Shown piece by piece: positions 49,836 to 57,871 of a DNA stretch of 64,000 nucleotides. The position numbers were made by a program, and so were the translations under genes. This DNA is from an uncultured Prevotella sp. (GTDB taxonomy: Bacteria; Bacteroidota; Bacteroidia; Bacteroidales; Bacteroidaceae), in assembly GCA_900543975.1 (NCBI GenBank), contig UQTI01000003.1, positions 6,551 to 70,550 on the forward strand, in the 5' to 3' direction. The notes below the pieces were generated by a model. The model was not told where the DNA came from, did no database searches, and worked only from the letters and a program-made list of their open reading frames with translations. Each line of letters starts with the position of its first letter. Positions within the stretch are counted from its first letter, which is position 1.

Positions 49836-51707
49836 TCATCTGTGCATCAAGACCAGCAGCACGTTGATGTCGCTGGGCGATACGCCTGGTATGCGGCTTG
49901 CTTGCGCGAGAGTTTCTGGGTTTATGGCGGTGAGCTTCTGTCTGCCCTCGGTTGAGATCTCCTTGATGTCGTTATAGACAAAATGGTCTTTTATGCGGAT
50001 GGTCTCAAGACGGTGCATCTTGTCGGCGATGAGACGCTCGCGCTCGATGTAGCCCTTATATTTTATTCCGATCTCCGTTGCCTCCGCAATCTCGTCGATG
50101 CGGTTCGGCGACATCATGACCTGCTCCTTCAGAGAAGGTACAATGTCGGCGAGAAGCTGAAGCGTCACCTGCGGACGCGCTATGAGATCCGTAATCTTGG
50201 CGCTGCCGTTCAGCGGCGAGGTGCCTATCTGTTCGAGAGCGGCGTTCACGTCGGCAGGTTTCACCGATGTGTTGGCGCAGAACGTTGTCAGGCGACTGAT
50301 GTTCTCCTTCTTCTGCAACCACCAGTCGTAACGTTCGCGCGTTGCGAGGCCGAGGTTGTAAGACAGCTCCGTCAGTCGGGCGTCGGCGTCGTCTTGTCTG
50401 AGCAAGATGCGGTATTCGGCGCGAGAGGTGAACATGCGGTATGGCTCGTCCACACCCTTCGTCGTGAGGTCGTCGATGAGCACGCCTATATAACTCTCGT
50501 CGCGTTTCATGACCAGAGGGTCGCTGCCAGAGCAGAGTAGGGCGGCGTTTATGCCCGCCACCGTGCCTTGGCCTCCTGCCTCCTCGTAGCCCGTGGTGCC
50601 GTTGACCTGTCCTGCAAAGAACAGGCCGCCTACCATTTTCGATTCCAGAGACGGCTTCAGCTGCGTCGGGTCGAAATAGTCATATTCTATAGCGTAGCCC
50701 GGTCTGTAGATTTTCGCGTCGCGCAGAGCCGGGATCTTGTGCAGCGCGTCGAGCTGCACATCCATGGGCATGGACGAAGAGAATCCGTTAAGATACATCT
50801 CGTTCGTGTTCTCGCCCTCGGGCTCCAGGAAGAGCGGGTGCTGCTGCCGGTTAGGAAACGTCGTGAGCTTTGTTTCTATCGACGGACAGTAGCGCGGTCC
50901 CGTGCTCTGGATCTGTCCGTTGTAGAGTGGGGAGTCGGCAATGGCCGCCATCAGCGTGCTGTGCACCTCGGGGTTGGTGTAGCATGTCCAGCAGGGCAGC
51001 TGTTGCAGCGGCCGTCCCTCGCCCATGAAACTGAACCTGTGGAAGTCGTTCTCGCCGTCCTGCCGTTCCATGTCTTCAAAATGGACCGAGCGGCGGTCTA
51101 TGCGCACCGGCGTGCCCGTCTTCATGCGTTGGGCCGTTATGCCGTGACGTGTGATGCTCTCCGTGAGGTTGTGCACGGCAGGCTCGGCACACCGGCCGCC
51201 CTCCACCTTGCGACGCCCCACATGCATCAGTCCGTTGAGAAACGTTCCCGCCGTTATGATGGTGCATCTGGCGTGAAACTCCACGCCCCACACCGTCTTC
51301 ACGCCCGTGGCCACGCCGTCCTTCACGACAATCTCGTCGGCTTGGTCCTGCCACACGTCAAGGTTGGGTGTGTTGTCCAAAACTGTGCGCCACTGCCATA
51401 TAAACTTTCCGCGGTCACACTGTGCTCTTGGGCTCCACACCGCCGGTCCTTTGCCTCTGTTGAGCATGCGAAACTGAATGGCTGTGGCATCGGTCACGAG
51501 ACCCATCTGTCCTCCCAGCGCATCGATCTCGCGCACTATCTGTCCTTTGGCAATTCCGCCCACGGCGGGGTTGCAGCTCATCTGTCCAATCTTGTTCATG
51601 TCCATAGTGATGAGGCACGTTTTAGCGCCCATGTTGGCGGCTGCCGTAGCGGCCTCACAGCCTGCGTGTCCACCTCCTATGACAATGACGTCGTAAAAGA
51701 AATCCAT
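49836..51707 (-). CDS. mnmG: tRNA uridine-5-carboxymethylaminomethyl modification enzyme, FAD subunit
   Basis: 623 residues from MDFFYDVIVIGG; an in-frame ATG 31 codons upstream lies in AT-rich leader sequence and lacks conservation. FAD fold GGGHAGCEAA (residues 11-20), SCNPAVGGIAKGQ with the conserved Cys, GTFLNGLMHVG and the C-terminal MnmE-binding helical part (IGIKYKGYIERE, then AQASRIPGVSPSDINVLLV) are intact. With MnmE it modifies U34 of several tRNAs. It is divergent from frdCAB; a TAATTTTG box on the minus strand is at 51728-51735. Confidence 0.97.
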   Translation of the reverse strand: MDFFYDVIVIGGGHAGCEAATAAANMGAKTCLITMDMNKIGQMSCNPAVGGIAKGQIVREIDALGGQMGLVTDATAIQFRMLNRGKGPAVWSPRAQCDRGKFIWQWRTVLDNTPNLDVWQDQADEIVVKDGVATGVKTVWGVEFHARCTIITAGTFLNGLMHVGRRKVEGGRCAEPAVHNLTESITRHGITAQRMKTGTPVRIDRRSVHFEDMERQDGENDFHRFSFMGEGRPLQQLPCWTCYTNPEVHSTLMAAIADSPLYNGQIQSTGPRYCPSIETKLTTFPNRQQHPLFLEPEGENTNEMYLNGFSSSMPMDVQLDALHKIPALRDAKIYRPGYAIEYDYFDPTQLKPSLESKMVGGLFFAGQVNGTTGYEEAGGQGTVAGINAALLCSGSDPLVMKRDESYIGVLIDDLTTKGVDEPYRMFTSRAEYRILLRQDDADARLTELSYNLGLATRERYDWWLQKKENISRLTTFCANTSVKPADVNAALEQIGTSPLNGSAKITDLIARPQVTLQLLADIVPSLKEQVMMSPNRIDEIAEATEIGIKYKGYIERERLIADKMHRLETIRIKDHFVYNDIKEISTEGRQKLTAINPETLAQASRIPGVSPSDINVLLVLMHR

Positions 51708-51766
51708 TATGCAATTTTTATTTTTGGCAAAATTAAGAATAAAAATTGATTTTTGCCTATATTTGC

Positions 51767-51797
51767 TTTGTTTTATCATTAAAATATAGTATTTTTG
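51767..51797 (+). promoter_or_regulatory. Consensus promoter of frdCAB
   Basis: TTTG, 19 bp, TATTTTTG: both boxes and spacing match the Bacteroidetes consensus. Predicted start near 51804, giving a leader of about 170 nt. Confidence 0.75.
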
Positions 51798-51803
51798 CAC
51801 TCT

Positions 51804-51972
51804 GAAACGGGCTGTCTTATACCTATTATAAGGTATTGCCCACGCTTGAGGTGCATCTTATATAAGACAAAGCGTGTTCTTAAGATGTTGCCCTCACACG
51901 GTGGCGTGCGGTCGCCCCCATATCCCTTCCGGATAAACATTCTAACATTAAATAATTAAATTTCAATCATTT
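51804..51972 (+). other. Structured leader of frdCAB
   Basis: Contains the near-palindrome ATACCTATTATAAGGTAT (51821-51838), CACGCTT/AAGCGTG (stem across 51842-51872) enclosing the perfect palindrome TCTTATATAAGA, and GGCG/CGCC near 51903-51915. Possible regulatory RNA or binding sites; no known riboswitch was recognised. Confidence 0.5.
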
Positions 51973-52650
51973 ATGTGGTTAATCAATTCAACTATCGGTA
52001 GAAAAGTTGTGATGTCTGTAACTGGCGTTGCGCTTATTCTATTCTTGACATTCCACATGTCAATGAACGTTGTGGCTCTGTTCTCAAGCGACGCCTACAA
52101 CATAATTTGTGGAGCCCTCGGCGCCCACTGGTATGCCGTAGTAGCAACTCTTGGACTGGCAGCTTTGGCCGTGCTCCACATCGTTTACGCCTTCTGGCTG
52201 ACGATGCAGAACCGTGCCGCCCGTGGCTCAGAGCGCTATGCCGTTGTGGCAAAGCCCGCAGGCGTAGAGTGGGCATCTCAGAACATGCTCGTTCTGGGCA
52301 TCATCGTTCTTGTTGGTCTTCTGCTCCACTTCTGGAACTTCTGGTACAACATGATGTTTGCCGAGCTCGTAGGCTTTGAGGGTGTGTGCGCACCTGCCGA
52401 CGGCTATGGCTGGATCCAGCAAACCTTCAGCAACCCCGTGTTCGTTGTTCTCTACATCGTGTGGCTCGTAGCTCTGTGGTTCCACCTCACCCACGGCTTC
52501 TGGAGCGCTATGCAGACCTTTGGCTGGAACGGCAAGGTTTGGTTCAACCGTTGGAAGGTTATCGGTCAGGTCTACTCAACCCTGCTGGTCCTCGGCTTCC
52601 TCGTGGTAGTAGTAGTGTTCGCAGCAAAGAACCTTTGCGGCTGCTGCTAA
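51973..52650 (+). CDS. frdC: Fumarate reductase/succinate dehydrogenase cytochrome b subunit
   Basis: 225 residues with five hydrophobic helices. This is the single-polypeptide b558-type membrane anchor found in Bacteroidetes and epsilonproteobacterial-like complexes; candidate haem ligands are H28 (LTFHMSMNV) and His residues in VLHIVYAF, LLLHFWNFWY and WFHLTHGFW. It passes electrons from menaquinol to the FrdB iron-sulphur clusters. The first gene of frdC-frdA-frdB, with 37 bp and 36 bp gaps. In these anaerobes the complex mainly reduces fumarate to succinate; direction is inferred from the family and organism type. Confidence 0.93.
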   Translation: MWLINSTIGRKVVMSVTGVALILFLTFHMSMNVVALFSSDAYNIICGALGAHWYAVVATLGLAALAVLHIVYAFWLTMQNRAARGSERYAVVAKPAGVEWASQNMLVLGIIVLVGLLLHFWNFWYNMMFAELVGFEGVCAPADGYGWIQQTFSNPVFVVLYIVWLVALWFHLTHGFWSAMQTFGWNGKVWFNRWKVIGQVYSTLLVLGFLVVVVVFAAKNLCGCC

Positions 52651-52687
52651 TTAAAACATCAACAATCAAAAATCATAATTCAACATT

Positions 52688-54670
52688 ATGGCTAAGACAA
52701 TTAATTCAAGAATCCCTGAAGGCCCCGTGGCCGAGAAGTGGACCAACTATAAAGCTCACCAGCGTCTGGTGAACCCCAAGAACAAACTGAAGCTCGACGT
52801 CATCGTTGTAGGTACAGGTCTGGCAGGTGCCTCTGCAGCAGCCAGCCTCGGCGAGATGGGTTTCCATGTGCTTAACTTCTGCATCCAGGACTCTCCCCGT
52901 CGTGCTCACTCTATCGCAGCTCAGGGTGGTATCAACGCCGCCAAGAACTATCAGAACGACGGCGACTCTGTTTACCGTCTGTTCTATGACACCGTGAAGG
53001 GTGGCGACTACCGTGCCCGTGAGGCTAACGTTTACCGCCTCGCTGAGGTGTCTAACGACATCATCGACCAGTGTGTTGCCCAGGGTGTGCCTTTCGCACG
53101 CGAGTATGGCGGCATGCTTGCCAACCGTTCGTTCGGTGGCGCACAGGTGAGCCGTACCTTCTACGCTAAGGGTCAGACCGGCCAGCAGCTGCTCCTCGGT
53201 GCTTACTCATCACTCTCAAAGCAGGTCAACACAGGCCGCGTAAGCCTCTACACACGCTACGAGATGGAAGACGTGGTGCTCGTTGACGGACGCGCACGCG
53301 GTATCATCGCCAAGAACCTCGTTACAGGCAAGCTCGAGCGCTTCTCTGCTAACGCTGTGGTTATCGCCACTGGCGGTTATGGCAACACCTACTTCCTCTC
53401 AACCAACGCTATGGGCTGCAACTGTACAGCTGCCGTTCAGTGCTACCGCAAGGGTGCTTACTTCGCTAACCCCTGCTACGTTCAGATCCACCCGACCTGT
53501 ATCCCCGTACACGGCGACAAGCAGTCGAAGCTTACCCTTATGTCAGAGTCGCTTCGTAACGACGGCCGCATCTGGGTTCCCAAGAACATCGAGGACGCCA
53601 AGGCCCTGCAGGCCGGCACCAAGAAGGGTTCAGACATTCCTGAGGAAGACCGCGATTACTATCTGGAGCGCCGCTATCCCGCCTTCGGTAACCTCGTTCC
53701 CCGTGACGTTGCTTCTCGTGCCGCTAAGGAGCGTTGCGACAAGGGCTTCGGCGTGAACAACACCGGTCTGGCTGTGTTCCTCGACTTCTCTGAGTCGATC
53801 AACCGCCTCGGCCTCGACGTTATCCGTCAGCGCTACGGCAACCTCTTCGACATGTACGAGGAGATCACCGACGTTAACCCCGGCGAGAAGGCCAACGAGA
53901 TCAACGGCGTGGCTTACTATAACCCGATGATGATCTACCCCGCTATCCACTACACAATGGGTGGCATCTGGGTCGACTATGAGCTGATGACCTCTATCAC
54001 AGGTCTGTTCGCCATCGGCGAGTGCAACTTCTCTGACCACGGTGCAAACCGTCTGGGTGCTTCTGCTCTTATGCAGGGTCTGGCCGACGGCTACTTCGTG
54101 CTGCCCTACACCATCCAGAACTACCTCGCCGACCAGGCTATCTGGCCCCACATCCCCACCGACCGTCCCGAGTTTGACGAGGCCGAGAAGGGTGTACAGG
54201 CTGAGATTGACCGCCTGATGGGCATCCATGGCAAGCGCTCTGTCGACTCTATCCACAAGGAGCTCGGCCACATCATGTGGGAGCACGTTGGTATGGGCCG
54301 CACAGCAGAGGGCTTGAAGGAAGGTCTGGAGCTTATCAAGAAGATCCGCAAGGAGTTCAACACCAACCTCTTCATCCCTGGATCGAAAGAGGGTCTGAAC
54401 GTGGAGCTCGACAAGGCTATCCATCTGCGCGACTTCATCACCATGGGCGAGCTGATCGCTTACGACGCTCTCTCTCGTAACGAGTCGTGTGGTGGCCACT
54501 TCCGTGAGGAGCACCAGACTCCCGAGGGCGAGGCACAGCGTGATGACGAGAACTACTTCTATGTTGGCTGCTGGGAGTACCAGGGCAACGACGAGACCGC
54601 TCCTGAGCTCATCAAGGAGCCGCTCGAGTATGAGGCAATCAAGGTACAGACTCGTAACTATAAGAACTAA
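52688..54670 (+). CDS. frdA: Fumarate reductase/succinate dehydrogenase flavoprotein subunit
   Basis: 660 residues. The FAD-binding fold GTGLAGAS (42-49), RRAHSIAAQGGINAAKNY with the His that usually carries the covalent flavin, HPTCIPVHGDKQSKL and HYTMGGIWVDYE (active-site region), and NRLGASALMQGLADG are typical. Carries out the fumarate/succinate chemistry on the cytoplasmic side with FrdB and FrdC. Codon usage is markedly C-rich at third positions compared with neighbours, as expected for a highly expressed gene. Confidence 0.97.
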   Translation: MAKTINSRIPEGPVAEKWTNYKAHQRLVNPKNKLKLDVIVVGTGLAGASAAASLGEMGFHVLNFCIQDSPRRAHSIAAQGGINAAKNYQNDGDSVYRLFYDTVKGGDYRAREANVYRLAEVSNDIIDQCVAQGVPFAREYGGMLANRSFGGAQVSRTFYAKGQTGQQLLLGAYSSLSKQVNTGRVSLYTRYEMEDVVLVDGRARGIIAKNLVTGKLERFSANAVVIATGGYGNTYFLSTNAMGCNCTAAVQCYRKGAYFANPCYVQIHPTCIPVHGDKQSKLTLMSESLRNDGRIWVPKNIEDAKALQAGTKKGSDIPEEDRDYYLERRYPAFGNLVPRDVASRAAKERCDKGFGVNNTGLAVFLDFSESINRLGLDVIRQRYGNLFDMYEEITDVNPGEKANEINGVAYYNPMMIYPAIHYTMGGIWVDYELMTSITGLFAIGECNFSDHGANRLGASALMQGLADGYFVLPYTIQNYLADQAIWPHIPTDRPEFDEAEKGVQAEIDRLMGIHGKRSVDSIHKELGHIMWEHVGMGRTAEGLKEGLELIKKIRKEFNTNLFIPGSKEGLNVELDKAIHLRDFITMGELIAYDALSRNESCGGHFREEHQTPEGEAQRDDENYFYVGCWEYQGNDETAPELIKEPLEYEAIKVQTRNYKN

Positions 54671-54706
54671 TTTCTCTTAGTTGACAACTTAAAAAGACAA
54701 AAAACA

Positions 54707-55459
54707 ATGGCAAACATATCATTCACACTGAAGGTGTGGCGTCAGAATGGTCCTCAGGCAGAGGGTCATTTCGACACATTTGAAATGAAGGATATCCCCA
54801 CCGATACCTCCTTCCTCGAAATGCTCGACATCCTGAACGAGCAGCTCATCGAGAGCGGCAAAGAGCCGTTCGTTTTCGACCACGACTGTCGCGAGGGTAT
54901 CTGCGGCATGTGCTCGCTCTACATCAACGGACATCCCCACGGTCCTAACCAGGGCGCAACCACTTGCCAGCTCTACATGCGTAAGTTCAAGGACGGCGAC
55001 GTGATCACCGTAGAGCCCTGGCGCTCTGCTGCCTTCCCCATCATCAAAGACTGTATGGTGGACCGCTCTGCCTTCGACAAGATCATGCAGGCAGGTGGCT
55101 ATGTGAGCGTTCGCACAGGCCAGCCCCAGGACGCCAACGCCATCCTTATCCCCAAGGAAGATGCCGACGAGGCAATGGACTGCGCTACATGTATCGGCTG
55201 CGGTTGCTGCGTAGCTGCATGTAAGAACGGTTCTGCCATGCTCTTCGTAAGCTCTAAGGTGAGCCAGCTCGCCCTCCTGCCCCAGGGTCGTCCCGAGGCA
55301 GCAAAGCGTGCCAAGGCCATGATCGCCAAGATGGAAGAGCTGGGCTTCGGCAACTGCACCAACACCCGCGCTTGCGAGGCTGAGTGTCCGAAGAACGAGT
55401 CGATCGCCAACATCGCTCGCCTGAACCGCGAGTTCATCAAGGCTAAGTTGGCCGACTAA
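54707..55459 (+). CDS. frdB: Fumarate reductase/succinate dehydrogenase iron-sulphur subunit
   Basis: 250 residues. The [2Fe-2S] ligands C61, C66, C69 and C87 (DCREGICGMC, TTCQL) lie in the N-terminal ferredoxin domain. CATCIGCGCCVAAC (159-172) and the later RACEAECPK supply the [4Fe-4S] and [3Fe-4S] clusters. It links FrdA with the FrdC haems. The last gene of the operon, ending 72 bp before a strong terminator. Confidence 0.97.
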   Translation: MANISFTLKVWRQNGPQAEGHFDTFEMKDIPTDTSFLEMLDILNEQLIESGKEPFVFDHDCREGICGMCSLYINGHPHGPNQGATTCQLYMRKFKDGDVITVEPWRSAAFPIIKDCMVDRSAFDKIMQAGGYVSVRTGQPQDANAILIPKEDADEAMDCATCIGCGCCVAACKNGSAMLFVSSKVSQLALLPQGRPEAAKRAKAMIAKMEELGFGNCTNTRACEAECPKNESIANIARLNREFIKAKLAD

Positions 55460-55530
55460 TTCTCTGCCACAGAGACCTTATTGGCAAGACGCTTGCATAA
55501 GCAAGACACGTCTTCCTGATAAATAAAACA

Positions 55531-55576
55531 AGCGGTTGCGTCGCACTATATAGATGTGCCTCGCATCCGCTTTTTT
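55531..55576 (+). terminator. Terminator of frdCAB
   Basis: AGCGGTTGCGTCGCAC pairs with GTGCCTCGCATCCGCT (few mismatches), followed by TTTTTT. The stem foot AGCGGATGC recurs in the next terminator at 57477-57521. Confidence 0.85.
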
Positions 55577-55673
55577 CGTGTCAAAAAAACAGCTAATTGA
55601 CATAAATCAAACGTTTACACGCGTTTTTCTGCATAAAAATGAAGAAAAAACAACAACGTATCAGGAAATTCTC

Positions 55674-55681
55674 TATCTTTG
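55674..55681 (+). promoter_or_regulatory. -7 box candidate for the SusE/F-like gene
   Basis: TATCTTTG, 170 bp upstream of the ATG at 55851. No TTTG at 19-21 bp upstream. Confidence 0.4.
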
Positions 55682-55725
55682 TAGAGGAAATATAGGTTCC
55701 GCGCCTATTCGAACGTTTCAACACA

Positions 55726-55810
55726 AAACAACAACGAAAACCTGCAAACAACGAAACAACAAATAAAAACAACGCAACGAAAACAACGCAACAAAAACAA
55801 CCAGAACGAG
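55726..55810. repeat. AAAACAACGCAAC repeats in the leader of the SusE/F-like gene
   Basis: 13-14-bp A-rich units AAAACAACGCAAC and AACAACGAAAAC occur about five times, 40-125 bp upstream of the plus-strand ATG. Confidence 0.65.
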
Positions 55811-55850
55811 AATCATAAATCCAATTATCAACTTTAAAAACCACTATCTT

Positions 55851-57446
55851 ATGAAGAAAAATCTACTCCACATTTTCATGGCCACGTTCTGCATGATGCT
55901 CATGGCCATAACCGCACAGGCGCAATGCTACATCCTTGGTAGCGACAACAAATGGCAGACCAACGTGGCCAGCGCAGAGCTTCAGGCAACGGGCACGGAT
56001 GGTGTGTATGAAGGCGAGGTGGCGTTCACAAACGGTGCTCAATATTTCACCATTGTTACCAAGCTCACGGAAGCCGAGGACGACTGGGCTGGCTTGCTGC
56101 CCTATCGCTACGGTCCCGCTACAAACAACAACCTGCTCACGGTCAACACGCCCATGGACATTCATCCGCAGAGAGATGCTTCGTTCAAGGTGCCCACAGC
56201 CGACGGCACATACCGCATTCGTGTCGACTTCAACAACAGCAAGATAACCCTTCTCGGCAATTTCCCCTCACAGGTTTATCTCATTGGCTCAAAAGGCGAG
56301 TTTATGCCTAATGTGGCGTCTGAAACCATCGCCATGTCAGAGACCGATGGTGTGTATAAGGCAACCGTAAACTTTGAAAGTCTCTATTTCTCTGTCTTGA
56401 CGCAGCTCGGCGCAACAGATGACGACTGGACAGGCATCGAGCCTTACCGCTATGGTGGCGGCGCTGTCAAGATTAACCGCGAAAACAATCTCACCCTCAC
56501 AGACGAGGCGTTCAGCATCACGGAGACAGGCACTTACGATGTGACCATCGACCTGCGCAACATGACCGTCATGCTCTACAGCGCAACCTACGTTCCAGAA
56601 TATCCCGATGCTATCTATCTTCACGGCCTTGACGGAACCATTGCTGCCGACAAGGGCGAAGCCATCGAATGGGACGAGGTTGAAGGCGTTTACACCGGAT
56701 GGGTACATTTCCGCTCAAACCAGTTTAACATCTCTACAGCGCTCGCTTCAACGCCCGACGGCTGGGAGGAGATCGGCGACAAGCGCATAGGTGCCGCCAC
56801 AGCCACATGCAACGTGGAGACCAACCTCACGGTGAACCTCAAGAAGGGCGAATGGACCAACTTCTTCGTTGACGCATCGGAAGAGAATTCTCTCTATGTG
56901 TGCATGACTCTTGACCTGCGCAACAACCGCATGACCATCTACGGCAACGACGAAAACTACCCCACAGGCTATCCCAAGGAGCTGTATCTGCTCGGCAACG
57001 ACGGCGCATGGCTCTTCAAGATACCCACAGGCGTGCTCTCTGCCACCGAAGAAGGCAAATATGAGGGCGACATAACCTTCACCTCCGACGAGGGCCTGTT
57101 CGCTATCCTACAACGCCTCGGCATGAACTGGGATTTTGTCAACGCCAAGCGTCTCGCTCCCTACGCTGACGGCGATTGGGCAAACCTCAACGAAGATATC
57201 CCCTTCTTCACAACCGACAATCCCGGTGCATGGGCGTTCCAAGGCCCTGCCGGCACCTACGCCATAAGCGTGGACCTCACAACGAAGGTCATTCGCATAA
57301 CGGAGAAGGCTCCTTCAGCCATCACAGCTCCTATGGCAGCCCCCACAGCCAAGAGCTATTTCTATGACCTCAACGGCCGCTACCTCGGCACAAAGGCACC
57401 GCAGAAGGGCATAGCTGTGGTTAAGGGCAAGAAGATTGCTTTCTAA
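55851..57446 (+). CDS. Secreted protein with four SusE/SusF-like domains
   Basis: 531 residues. A signal peptide ends ITAQAQ with Cys after it (residue 26), but the lipobox is poor. Four repeats of about 110-120 residues follow (about 25-137, 138-246, 247-367, 368-487), each with YLxGSxGxW-like (CYILGSDNKW, VYLIGSKGEF, IYLHGLDGTI, LYLLGNDGAW), a YxGxVxF strand, an acidic DDW turn and a closing ITLLGN-type strand. This is the SusE/SusF outer-membrane starch-binding fold pattern; ligand Trp residues are not conserved in all. The C-terminal YDLNGRYLGTKAP and VKGKKIAF resembles a T9SS-like tail. It stands alone without SusC/SusD. Confidence 0.72.
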   Translation: MKKNLLHIFMATFCMMLMAITAQAQCYILGSDNKWQTNVASAELQATGTDGVYEGEVAFTNGAQYFTIVTKLTEAEDDWAGLLPYRYGPATNNNLLTVNTPMDIHPQRDASFKVPTADGTYRIRVDFNNSKITLLGNFPSQVYLIGSKGEFMPNVASETIAMSETDGVYKATVNFESLYFSVLTQLGATDDDWTGIEPYRYGGGAVKINRENNLTLTDEAFSITETGTYDVTIDLRNMTVMLYSATYVPEYPDAIYLHGLDGTIAADKGEAIEWDEVEGVYTGWVHFRSNQFNISTALASTPDGWEEIGDKRIGAATATCNVETNLTVNLKKGEWTNFFVDASEENSLYVCMTLDLRNNRMTIYGNDENYPTGYPKELYLLGNDGAWLFKIPTGVLSATEEGKYEGDITFTSDEGLFAILQRLGMNWDFVNAKRLAPYADGDWANLNEDIPFFTTDNPGAWAFQGPAGTYAISVDLTTKVIRITEKAPSAITAPMAAPTAKSYFYDLNGRYLGTKAPQKGIAVVKGKKIAF

Positions 57447-57476
57447 AGGCAAAATAACAGAGCAAAGCATCTAATT

Positions 57477-57521
57477 AAAGCGGATGCAGCGACAAGGTTT
57501 CGTGTCCTGCATCCGCTTTTT
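57477..57521 (+). terminator. Terminator behind the SusE/F-like gene
   Basis: AAAGCGGATGCAG pairs with CTGCATCCGCTTTT around an 18-nt loop, followed by T. Shares its stem sequence with the frdCAB terminator. Confidence 0.9.
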
Positions 57522-57534
57522 CCATTTGTTCATC

Positions 57535-57620
57535 AATTCCTCCATCTCTTTCCACCATCTCTTTCCTCTATCTCTTTCCTCTATCTCTTTCTACCATTTC
57601 TTCCTTCATCTCTATACATT
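57535..57620. repeat. 13/14-bp pyrimidine-rich array
   Basis: CTCTTTCCTCTAT units (CATCTCTTTCCAC, CTATCTCTTTCCT) repeat about six times. They lie between the terminator and the next gene's -7 box. Confidence 0.8.
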
Positions 57621-57712
57621 CCCTCGCTCAACCTCCTAATGTTTTCCGTAGTTTTTCCTGTCGTTCTTAAAGAAAGGTGTCGGGAAGTGCGCCGTTATAC
57701 CCCTATTTCTTT

Positions 57713-57720
57713 TATCTTTG
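57713..57720 (+). promoter_or_regulatory. -7 box candidate for the membrane-protein gene
   Basis: TATCTTTG followed by GTG, 152 bp upstream of the ATG at 57872; -33 box weak. Confidence 0.4.
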
Positions 57721-57733
57721 TGAAATAATAGCC

Positions 57734-57799
57734 TAAAATCGTTCTGAAACCGTTCTAAAATCGTAAAAAAACGTTCTAAAATTGTTTTGAACCCGTTCT
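57734..57799. repeat. 21/22-bp tandem array, 3 copies, in the membrane-protein leader
   Basis: TAAAATCGTTCTGAAACCGT plus TC, with variants at 57756 and 57777. A 16-bp pair (AACAGAAGCGGTAAAA) follows at 57807-57840. On the plus strand downstream of the -7 box, so in the RNA leader. Confidence 0.8.
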
Positions 57800-57871
57800 G
57801 AAAAAAACAGAAGCGGTAAAACAGAAGTGGTAAAAACAGAAAAGAAGAAAAATACTAACAAATTAAAGAAT

